DNA of 19,045 nt, from assembly GCA_026982515.1 (NCBI GenBank), contig JALSGY010000232.1:1-19045 (forward strand). The letters run 5' to 3'. A model generated the notes under the pieces. It did no database searches. It saw only the letters and a program-made list of their open reading frames with translations, and was not told the origin of the DNA. A program made the translations under genes and the position numbers. This DNA comes from Paracoccaceae bacterium (GTDB lineage: Bacteria > Pseudomonadota > Alphaproteobacteria > Rhodobacterales > Rhodobacteraceae). This document shows, piece after piece, positions 13,134 to 19,045 of the stretch (position 1 is its first letter; every line of letters begins with the position of its first letter).

Positions 13134-14156
13134 CTATCCCTTCTTGAGCACCTCGCGGCCCAGCAGTTCGGCGATCTGCACCGCGTTCAGCGCCGCCCCC
13201 TTGCGCAGGTTGTCCGAAACGCACCACAGGTTCAGCCCGTTTTCCACCGTGCTGTCCTGGCGAATGCGGCTGATGAAGGTGGCGTAGTCGCCCACGCATT
13301 CGACGGGCGTCACGTAGCCGCCGTCCTCGCGCTTGTCGACCACCAGGATGCCGGGGGCCTGGCGCAGGATCTCGCGCGCCTCATCTTCATCGAGGAAATC
13401 CTCGAATTCGATGTTGATCGCCTCGGAGTGGCCGACGAAGACCGGCACCCGCACGCAGGTGGCCGTTACCTTGATGGCCGGGTCCACGATCTTCTTGGTC
13501 TCGGCGACCATCTTCCATTCCTCGCGGGTCGAGCCGTCGTCGAGGAACACGTCGATATGGGGGATCACGTTGAAGGCGATCTGCTTGGTGAACTTCTTCG
13601 GCGCGACCTCCTGGCCGGGCACGTACATGCCCTTGGTCTGGTCCCACAGCTCGTCGATGGCCTCCTTGCCGGCGCCGGAAACCGACTGGTATGTGCTCAC
13701 CACCACCCGCCGGATCCGGGCCCGGTCGTGCAGGGGCTTGAGCGCCACCACCATCTGTGCGGTTGAGCAGTTGGGGTTGGCGATGATGTTGCGCCTGGCG
13801 TAATCGTGCACCGCCTGCGGGTTCACCTCGGGCACAATCAGAGGCACGTCCGGCTCGTAGCGATAGAGCGAGGAGTTGTCGATCACCACGCAGCCCGCCT
13901 CGGCTGCCCTGGGCGCATATTGCCTGGTGGCCTCCGAGCCCACGGCGAACAGAGCCATGTCCCAGCCGGTGAAATCGAAGGCGTCGAGATCCCGGGTCTT
14001 GAGGGTGCTGTCGCCGAAGCTCACCTCCGTGCCCAGCGACTTGCGGCTGGCCAGGACGGCAATCTCGTCCACGGGGAACTGGCGCTCGGCCAGGATGTTC
14101 AGCATTTCGCGGCCCACGTTGCCGGTGGCGCCCACGACGACGACTCTGTAGCCCAT
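13134..14156 (-). CDS. asd: Aspartate-semialdehyde dehydrogenase
   Basis: 340 residues, normal for the family. The enzyme reduces aspartyl-4-phosphate to aspartate semialdehyde, the branch point to lysine/diaminopimelate, threonine and methionine. The NADP-binding loop GATGNVG (9-15) is at the N-terminus. The catalytic Cys130 sits in NPNCSTAQMV, and His243 in VGHSEAI with nearby Arg236 match the family's active-site His and Arg. The ATG at 14156 has AAGGAG 6 nt upstream, a strong site. It acts upstream of dapB in the same pathway. It follows the GT29-like gene after 87 bp that contain that gene's terminator and a possible asd promoter. Confidence 0.97.
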   Translation of the reverse strand: MGYRVVVVGATGNVGREMLNILAERQFPVDEIAVLASRKSLGTEVSFGDSTLKTRDLDAFDFTGWDMALFAVGSEATRQYAPRAAEAGCVVIDNSSLYRYEPDVPLIVPEVNPQAVHDYARRNIIANPNCSTAQMVVALKPLHDRARIRRVVVSTYQSVSGAGKEAIDELWDQTKGMYVPGQEVAPKKFTKQIAFNVIPHIDVFLDDGSTREEWKMVAETKKIVDPAIKVTATCVRVPVFVGHSEAINIEFEDFLDEDEAREILRQAPGILVVDKREDGGYVTPVECVGDYATFISRIRQDSTVENGLNLWCVSDNLRKGAALNAVQIAELLGREVLKKG

Positions 14157-14189
14157 GCGGCTCTCCTTGGGTTCGGTAACGCCGGCGGT

Positions 14190-14218
14190 GATTAGCCGAA
14201 AGCGCCCGCGGTGGAAAG
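14190..14218 (-). promoter_or_regulatory. Candidate asd promoter inside the upstream terminator
   Basis: On the minus strand, CTTTCC (14218-14213), 17 bp, then CTAATC (14195-14190). The -35 lies in the loop and the spacer covers the 3' arm of the GT29-gene terminator. The hexamers are moderate matches found by eye. Confidence 0.35.
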
Positions 14219-14236
14219 GGCAAAAGCCGCGGGCGC
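14197..14236 (-). terminator. Terminator of the GT29-like gene
   Basis: On the minus strand GCGCCCGCGG (14236-14227) pairs perfectly over 10 bp with CCGCGGGCGC (14211-14202) around a 15-nt loop, followed by TTTC. It begins 8 bp after the stop at 14244. The U-run is short, so termination may be partial. Confidence 0.6.
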
Positions 14237-14243
14237 GGTGATC

Positions 14244-14870
14244 CTACGCCGGGACGAGGCGAAAGCGGGGGTCGGTTTCGATCAGCCGTTCGACAAAGGC
14301 CCGCTCGGCGGCGAAGTCATGGGGCACCTGGGCCGCGGTGCGCCGGCCGGTGAGCGACAGCGAGGCGAAGAAGTCGAAGCCATAAAGCGCCACGTCTGCC
14401 GCCTGCGAGCGCGCCACGAAATCGATGATCATCAGGCCCGTGGTCGGCGGGGCCTGCAGCCGGCCGCGCAGCGCCTCGAACTCTGCCAGCGGATAGAGGA
14501 AGAAATCCGGCCGCGCGGCGATCCGCCAGGGCAGGCGCTTGCGCTTGTGCGACATCCACAGGATGCGGGCCGGCGCAATGCGCGCCTCTTCGGCCGGGCT
14601 CAGCCGGGTGGCCAGCGCCAGCCAGTCGGTTCGGGTGCCGTGCGAGCGCGCCGCCGGCATCGGCGCGCGGTTGATGCGGATCACCAGATCGGCCGCGTCG
14701 ATCCGCGCGCCATGGCCGGATGCCGCCAGCGAGCGGGCATTGCCGACGATCGCCACCGAGCGGCCGGCCAGTTCGTCCGACAGCTCGGCGCGCGGGCAGG
14801 ACCATTCGCCCAGCGCGCCCTCGTCGCGGCGCAGCCGTGCCCACAAAAACCGAAAACACCCCCTGTCCAT
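14244..14870 (-). CDS. GT29-like (sialyltransferase-fold) glycosyltransferase
   Basis: 208 residues. The sialyl L-motif pattern is visible as VAIVGNARSL (39-48) through DLVIRINRAP (61-70). An S-motif-like TTGLMIIDFV (143-152) and DVALYGFDFF (159-168) follow. An HX4E element (His184-Glu189 in HDFAAE) matches the VS motif of family GT29. GT29 enzymes transfer sialic acid from CMP-donors; donor and acceptor are unknown here, and no CMP-sialate synthesis gene is in the window. No membrane segment is seen, so it would be cytosolic or peripheral. I chose the ATG at 14870; the longer frame to 14963 would overlap the MFS stop. The ribosome site is weak (GCGGA, 8 nt upstream). It follows ugd and the MFS gene on the same strand, which suggests a surface-glycan role. 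Confidence 0.7.
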   Translation of the reverse strand: MDRGCFRFLWARLRRDEGALGEWSCPRAELSDELAGRSVAIVGNARSLAASGHGARIDAADLVIRINRAPMPAARSHGTRTDWLALATRLSPAEEARIAPARILWMSHKRKRLPWRIAARPDFFLYPLAEFEALRGRLQAPPTTGLMIIDFVARSQAADVALYGFDFFASLSLTGRRTAAQVPHDFAAERAFVERLIETDPRFRLVPA

Positions 14871-14902
14871 GCTGCCGATCCGCCGCTTTTTCCCTCTTCC
14901 CT

Positions 14903-14931
14903 CAATAGGCGCCCGGCTGCGGGCTGAACAG
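14903..14931 (-). promoter_or_regulatory. Weak candidate promoter for the GT29-like gene
   Basis: On the minus strand, CTGTTC (14931-14926), 17 bp, CTATTG (14908-14903), in the 76-bp gap after the MFS stop. A nearby 7-bp inverted repeat (GGGCTGA 14921-14927 / TCAGCCC 14947-14953) straddles the MFS stop. Low certainty; the gene may simply be co-transcribed with the MFS gene. Confidence 0.25.
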
Positions 14932-14946
14932 AAAAAAGCGCCGCCC

Positions 14947-16131
14947 TCAGCCCGCCCTTTCACGGCTGAAAAGATAGGCCGCGCAGCCCATCAGAACCGC
15001 CAGCCCGAAAATCAGGAACAGCCCGCCATAGGCAGAGGCCGGATCGGGAGCGGTAGCCTCAAAGGCGGCAAATACCCGGCCGCTGAAGAACTGCGCCACG
15101 CCCACCCCGCCGATGCCGAAGAGGTTGAGCAGCGTCACCCCCCGCCCCACCAGGTGCGGCGGGAAAAAATCGCGCGCATGGGCCATGATCAGCGGGAAGG
15201 AAGAGCCGAACAGCCCCACCCCCGCCAGCAGCAGGCCCGAGCGCCACACCCCCGCCGCCGGCGAGGCCCACAGCAGCAGCAGGCAGGCGGCACCGACGAG
15301 GTTGCCGAACAGCACCACCCACTTGCGGGTGCCAAACACCCTGTCCAGCGGGCCGTAGGCGAAATTGCCGATGATCATGGCAACCCCCATCACCAGCGTC
15401 ACCTGGCCAATGCCGGTGGCATCCAGCCCGTAGACGTCGCTCAGATACGGCCCCGCCCACGCGCCCCGCAGGCCCGCCGCCGGGGCGTAGTTGACAAGCA
15501 TCATCGGCAGGATCAGCCAGATCGCCGGGATCTTCAGGATGTCCAGCAAGGAGCCGCGGCCGTTCTCGCCCTGCTCGGCCTTCGGCGGATCCTGGATGAA
15601 GGCGGCAAGCGCGGCGGCCACGGCCAGGGTGATGGCCGCCAGCCCCCACAGGGTCCCGCGCCAGCCGAAACTTTCCGCAGCCCAGGCCAGCGGCAGCGAA
15701 CCTGCGAGGTTGCCCAGCGAGCCGAAGCCGATGATTGCCCCGGCCAGCGTGCCGAAGACGGCCGGCGGAAAGACCCGGGCGAAGATGTAGTAGGAGGCCA
15801 TCAGAACCGGCGAACAGCCGATGCCGATCAGCACCATCGCGAGGTAGATCTGCCCCGGCCCCTGCGCCATCGCGAACACCAGCGCCCCGCCGGCCGCCCC
15901 GGTGGCCAGCAGGAAGGCGGCGGTGCGGCGCGGGCCCACCACGTCAAGCGCCCAGCCCACCGGGATCTGCATCGCCGCGAAGGCCAGGAACCACAGCCCC
16001 GAGGCCACCGAAAGCGCTTCGGCGTCGGCGCCGATGTCCTGCTGAAGAACCGGGGCCAGAACCGCAAGGAAGGCGCGGTAGAACTGGCTCAGCACATAGC
16101 CGAGAACGAGAAAGATCAACCCCAGCCTCAC
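14947..16131 (-). CDS. Major facilitator superfamily (MFS) transporter
   Basis: About 394 residues, with roughly twelve hydrophobic segments and a central charged loop (around DPPKAEQGENGRG). An MFS motif A-like GWALDVVGPRRT lies between helices 2 and 3 (59-70). The inner-membrane location is clear; the substrate is not. I chose the GTG at 16131 because GGAGG lies close upstream (minus strand) and the first helix then starts at residue 2. Longer versions would run into ugd. It starts 22 bp after the ugd stop, so the two are probably co-transcribed, and the GT29-like gene follows. That context suggests, but does not show, transport related to surface-glycan metabolism. Confidence 0.85.
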   Translation of the reverse strand: MRLGLIFLVLGYVLSQFYRAFLAVLAPVLQQDIGADAEALSVASGLWFLAFAAMQIPVGWALDVVGPRRTAAFLLATGAAGGALVFAMAQGPGQIYLAMVLIGIGCSPVLMASYYIFARVFPPAVFGTLAGAIIGFGSLGNLAGSLPLAWAAESFGWRGTLWGLAAITLAVAAALAAFIQDPPKAEQGENGRGSLLDILKIPAIWLILPMMLVNYAPAAGLRGAWAGPYLSDVYGLDATGIGQVTLVMGVAMIIGNFAYGPLDRVFGTRKWVVLFGNLVGAACLLLLWASPAAGVWRSGLLLAGVGLFGSSFPLIMAHARDFFPPHLVGRGVTLLNLFGIGGVGVAQFFSGRVFAAFEATAPDPASAYGGLFLIFGLAVLMGCAAYLFSRERAG

Positions 16132-16153
16132 CGGCCCCTCCACCTTCTGCCGC

Positions 16154-17458
16154 TCAGCGGCCCACCGCGACGTAGCTTTCGAAACCCGCGCGCCGGGCGT
16201 CCCTTGCCGAGTAGATGTTGCGCAGATCGGCCATGCGCGGCCGCGCCATCTTCTTCGCCAGGCGCTTGAGGTCAAGGGCGCGGAACTCGTTCCACTCGGT
16301 GAGAATCACCAGCGCATCGGCCTTGTTCGCCGCGCGGTAGGCATCATCCAGCCATTGCACCCCGGGCAGGAGCGCCTCGCCCTCGGCCCGGCCCTGCGGG
16401 TCCACCACCCGCACCCGGGCGCCACCGCCGATCATCGCCGGGACGATGGTCAGCGAGGGGGCGTCGCGCATGTCGTCGGTATTGGGCTTGAAGGTAACGC
16501 CGAGCACCGCGATCGTCCTGCCGTTGAAGCTGCCGCCGCACAGCTCCTTCACCTTCTCGACCATGCGCCACTTCACCTCGTCGTTCACCTTGATCACGGT
16601 CTCGGTGATCTGCATCGGCACCGCGTGCTCCTGCCCGATACGGGCCAGCGCACGGGTATCCTTGGGAAAGCACGAGCCCCCGTAGCCGGGGCCCGCATGC
16701 AGGAACTTGTTGCCGATCCGGCCATCCAGCCCCATGCCGCGCGACACCTGCTTGATGTCCGCGCCTACGCGCTCGCACAGGGCGGCAATCTCGTTGATGA
16801 AGGTGATCTTGGTGGCAAGAAAGGCGTTGGCGGCATATTTGATCATCTCGGCGCTTTCCAGATCGGTGGTGACGATCGGGAAGTCGCGCAGATAGAGCGG
16901 GCGGTAGATTTCCTCCAGCACTTCGCGGGCACGGTCGTTCTGCACCCCCACGACCACCCGGTCGGGGCGCATGAAATCGTCGATCGCGGCGCCTTCGCGC
17001 AGGAATTCGGGGTTGGAGGCCACGTCGAACTCGGCCTGCGGGTTGGCCTTGGCGATGACCTGCTTGACTTTGCGGTTGGTGCCCACCGGCACCGTGGACT
17101 TGGTCACCACCACCGTGTAGCCCTCAAGCGCTTCGGCGATCTCTTCTGCGGCGGCGAAAACATAGCTGAGGTCGGCATGGCCGTCGCCACGCCGGGTGGG
17201 GGTGCCCACGGCGATGAACACCGCATCCGCCCCGGCGACCGCCTCGCCCAGATCTTCCGAGAAGCTCAGCCGCCCGGCCGCCACGTTGCGGGCCATCAGA
17301 TCTTCCAGGCCCGGCTCGTAGATCGGCACCTCCCCGCGCCTGAGCGTGGCGATCTTGTCGGGGTCCTTGTCCACGCAGACAACCTCGTGCCCGAAGTCGG
17401 AAAAGCACACCCCGGAAACGAGCCCGACGTAACCGGTGCCGATCATGGCGATTTTCAT
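16154..17458 (-). CDS. ugd: UDP-glucose 6-dehydrogenase
   Basis: 434 residues, normal for bacterial UGDs. The enzyme oxidises UDP-glucose to UDP-glucuronate with two NAD+, supplying glycan precursors. The N-terminal NAD loop GTGYVG is at 7-12, and KSTVPVGT (120-127) is typical. Lys207 in EMIKYAANAF and the catalytic Cys263 in GPGYGGSCFPKDT match the family. The ATG at 17458 has GAGG 7 nt upstream; the longer frame to 17500 would add 14 unsupported residues. It lies 78 bp after the histidine kinase stop, with a consensus TTGACA in the gap, and 22 bp before the MFS gene. In enterobacteria ugd is under PhoPQ/PmrAB control, which makes the adjacent PhoQ-like kinase notable. Confidence 0.96.
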   Translation of the reverse strand: MKIAMIGTGYVGLVSGVCFSDFGHEVVCVDKDPDKIATLRRGEVPIYEPGLEDLMARNVAAGRLSFSEDLGEAVAGADAVFIAVGTPTRRGDGHADLSYVFAAAEEIAEALEGYTVVVTKSTVPVGTNRKVKQVIAKANPQAEFDVASNPEFLREGAAIDDFMRPDRVVVGVQNDRAREVLEEIYRPLYLRDFPIVTTDLESAEMIKYAANAFLATKITFINEIAALCERVGADIKQVSRGMGLDGRIGNKFLHAGPGYGGSCFPKDTRALARIGQEHAVPMQITETVIKVNDEVKWRMVEKVKELCGGSFNGRTIAVLGVTFKPNTDDMRDAPSLTIVPAMIGGGARVRVVDPQGRAEGEALLPGVQWLDDAYRAANKADALVILTEWNEFRALDLKRLAKKMARPRMADLRNIYSARDARRAGFESYVAVGR

Positions 17459-17488
17459 TGGCTGGCCTCGCTGGTCAAATTCCCCAAG

Positions 17489-17517
17489 GGGATGCGGCAA
17501 GTGCCGGGGCGTGTCAA
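17489..17517 (-). promoter_or_regulatory. Candidate ugd promoter
   Basis: TTGACA on the minus strand (17517-17512) is a perfect -35; the best-spaced -10 (17 bp) is the weak CATCCC (17494-17489). TCCCC-AA-GGGGA (17481-17492) overlaps that -10 and could be a regulator site. A weak -10 would fit an activated promoter, but this is inference. Confidence 0.4.
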
Positions 17518-17536
17518 CCGGGCCGGGCGGCGCCGC

Positions 17537-18904
17537 TCACCCCGGGCCGCCGGGCCGGAGGGGGATGTGGCAGGTGGCACGCAGCCCGCCAAGGGGCGAG
17601 GCGCCCAGTTCCAGCCGCCCGCCATAGGCGGTGAGGATATCGGAAACGATGGCCAGCCCCAGCCCCGCCCCGGCACCGGAGGAATCGAGCCGCCCGCCGC
17701 GGCCCGCCACCACCCGGCGCTTGGCCTCGGGAATGCCGGGGCCGTCGTCCTCGACCACCAGCCGGCACCCGCCGTTTTCGGCCGCGGCGCCAAGCCGGAT
17801 GCGGGTTTGCGCGTGGCGGGTGGCGTTCTCGACGAGATTGCCCAGCAGTTCGGCCAGATCGTCCTGGTCGATGGGGGCGCGCAGATCTTCGGGCACCGCC
17901 TCTTCGAAGATCAGCCGTTCGCCCTGCGGGGTGCGCCTGAGCGTGCGCACCACCGCCGAAACCACCGGCGCCAGCGCCACCAGCCGGGCGCGGCCGTGGC
18001 GCAACCGGGCGCGGGCCAGTTCACGCTCCATGTGGCGGCGCATGCGGTTGGCCACGTCCTCGATGTCGGCGGCGATCTCCGTCTCGCCCCTTTCACGGAG
18101 CCGCCGCACGTCGGTGGCCAGTGCGGTCAGCGGTGTCTTGAGGCCGTGGGCCATGTCGGCGGCGCGGTCGCGGGCGCGGACCATCTCCTTTTCCTGGTTT
18201 TCCAGCAGTTCGTTCATTTCCTCTGCCAGCGGCGCGATCTCGCTGGGCACCGGCCCTTTCAGCCGCGATTGCCGGCCCTCACGGATGGCAGTGATCTGTT
18301 CGCGCAGGCGACGCATCGGCCGCAGGCCCGCACTGACCTGAACCGCAAAACCTGCCAGCAGGACCACGCCGAGGCTCACCAGGGCGGGGATGAAATCACG
18401 GGTGAAGGCGGCGACGAGTTCGTCGGTCTCTGCGGTGTCGATCGCCACCGAGATGCGCAGCTGCCGTTCGCCCTGAGGCGAGGGGAAGGAGACGATCTTT
18501 TCATGCACAAGCAGGGTCGATTCGGTGGGGCCGGGGACCTTGTGCACGTGCAGCTCGCCGGGCCGGAGCTGATCCTTGTCCAGCTTCATCTCGGAATCCC
18601 ACAGCGAACGCGAGCGCAGCAGCGGCTGGCCCGAGGCATCGGTGATCTGCCAGTAGAGCCCGCCGAATATCTGCTGAAAGCGTGGGTCGGCCGGCTGGCG
18701 CAGCACCGAAGGGCGGCCCTCGGCATCAAAGCGCAGCTCGCCCACCAGCTGGGCCAGATGCACGTCCAGTTCCTGGCCCACGCGGCGCTCGGCGTGACGT
18801 TCGAACAGCCTCGCCAGCCCGATCCCGGTAATCACCAGCGCCGCCAGCACCACCACGGTGGCATAGAGCATCAGCCGCAGCCGGAGGGATCTGAGCGCAG
18901 GCAT
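17537..18904 (-). CDS. Sensor histidine kinase, PhoQ/FeuQ-like
   Basis: 455 residues. There are two membrane helices (about 11-33 and 172-192) around a periplasmic sensor domain of about 140 residues that contains the DPRFQQIFGGLYWQI signature (73-87) seen in PhoQ/FeuQ-like kinases. A HAMP-like linker (about 190-240) leads to the H-box AADMAHGLKTPLTAL with His253 as phosphoacceptor. The ATPase domain has the N-box NLVEN (356-360), DDGPGIPE (386-393) and GAGLGLAIV (412-420). All catalytic elements are present. It signals to the response regulator just upstream: their TGA and ATG share one base (TGATG on the minus strand), so translation is coupled. The ligand is unknown. The 78-bp gap to ugd carries a possible promoter. 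Confidence 0.94.
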   Translation of the reverse strand: MPALRSLRLRLMLYATVVVLAALVITGIGLARLFERHAERRVGQELDVHLAQLVGELRFDAEGRPSVLRQPADPRFQQIFGGLYWQITDASGQPLLRSRSLWDSEMKLDKDQLRPGELHVHKVPGPTESTLLVHEKIVSFPSPQGERQLRISVAIDTAETDELVAAFTRDFIPALVSLGVVLLAGFAVQVSAGLRPMRRLREQITAIREGRQSRLKGPVPSEIAPLAEEMNELLENQEKEMVRARDRAADMAHGLKTPLTALATDVRRLRERGETEIAADIEDVANRMRRHMERELARARLRHGRARLVALAPVVSAVVRTLRRTPQGERLIFEEAVPEDLRAPIDQDDLAELLGNLVENATRHAQTRIRLGAAAENGGCRLVVEDDGPGIPEAKRRVVAGRGGRLDSSGAGAGLGLAIVSDILTAYGGRLELGASPLGGLRATCHIPLRPGGPG

Positions 18905-19045
18905 CAGCTTTCGGGCGGGGTTTCGACGATGTAGCCGAAGCCGCGCCGCGTCTGGATCAGGGCGGTGGGCAGCTTGCGGCGCACCCGCCCCACCAGCACC
19001 TCGACCGCATTGCTCTCACGCTCGAAATGCACCGATTGCAGGTGC
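18904..19045 (-). CDS. OmpR-family response regulator, C-terminal end only
   Basis: Only the last 46 codons are inside the window. VLVGRVRRKL and IQTRRGFGYIVE are the recognition-helix and C-terminal wing pattern of the OmpR/PhoB winged-helix DNA-binding domain. The receiver domain lies beyond 19045. The stop overlaps the kinase ATG by one base, which marks it as the kinase's partner. With a PhoQ/FeuQ-like kinase it is probably PhoP/FeuP-like. Confidence 0.9.
   Translation of the reverse strand, partial: HLQSVHFERESNAVEVLVGRVRRKLPTALIQTRRGFGYIVETPPES

Noticed and set aside
14539..16269. 576-residue plus-strand open frame opposite the MFS and GT29-like genes
   Set aside because: Its sequence is Arg/Gln/Pro-rich and without domain structure, while the minus strand encodes a clear membrane transporter.
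17527..17536. GCGGCGCCGC palindrome as terminator of the histidine kinase gene
   Set aside because: It has no loop and no U-run, and such GC palindromes are common at this base composition.
16355..18934. 859-residue plus-strand open frame across ugd and the histidine kinase
   Set aside because: It is a His/Gly/Arg-rich shadow of two clear minus-strand genes, crosses their intergenic gap and has no recognisable domain.
1..19045. Mobile elements, CRISPR, toxin-antitoxin or defence genes
   Set aside because: I saw no transposase, integrase, direct-repeat array or known defence domain on either strand; nearly all the DNA is explained by ordinary genes.

Overview
The window is GC-rich, densely packed bacterial chromosome. 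Gene content and order point to an alphaproteobacterium, most likely of the Rhodobacterales: a heparinase II/III-like gene between rsmB and purH, a DUF1674 (SDHAF4-like) protein next to dapB, rbfA-truB followed by rpsO-pnp, a beta-carbonic anhydrase facing asd, and a DUF1643 protein. This assignment comes from recalled family patterns, not from a database search. I see no rRNA, tRNA, CRISPR array, insertion sequence, prophage or plasmid feature. The region reads as core chromosome with a few less-known genes.

Layout. Positions 1-4143 (minus strand): rsmB, a heparinase II/III-like gene and purH (3' end outside the window). Positions 4144-4216: a divergent regulatory gap holding a perfect 8-bp-arm dyad. 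Positions 4217-4399: the DUF1674 gene, which meets dapB (minus, 4402-5220) tail to tail with 2 bp between stops. Positions 5221-5317: back-to-back candidate promoters for dapB and rbfA. Positions 5318-7185: rbfA-truB-DUF1643, probably one transcript. Positions 7188-7853: an unknown membrane-anchored acidic protein on the minus strand. Positions 7854-10786: rpsO and pnp, each with a structured leader and look-alike promoters, separated by an intrinsic terminator after rpsO. Positions 10860-12242 (minus): an M17 aminopeptidase sharing a bidirectional terminator with pnp. Positions 12243-12419: a regulatory gap with an 18-bp dyad and a micro-ORF upstream of a beta-carbonic anhydrase (12420-13070, plus). 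Positions 13134-19045 (minus): in transcription order, a response regulator (partial), a PhoQ/FeuQ-like histidine kinase, ugd, an MFS transporter, a GT29-like glycosyltransferase and asd.

How the genes fit together. rsmB, rbfA, truB, rpsO and pnp serve 16S rRNA methylation, 30S maturation, tRNA modification, the small subunit and RNA decay. asd and dapB supply the lysine/diaminopimelate pathway. ugd makes UDP-glucuronate, and with the GT29-like enzyme it suggests surface-glycan synthesis, possibly under the adjacent two-component system; that last link is inference.

I found no convincing undescribed multi-gene system. The most interesting material is regulatory: the carbonic anhydrase dyad with a possibly leaderless micro-ORF, the pnp and rpsO leader structures and matching promoters, a probably leaderless rbfA, and a possible asd promoter buried in the terminator of the preceding gene. 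Among proteins, the acidic membrane-anchored protein at 7188-7853 and the GT29-like enzyme are the least explained.
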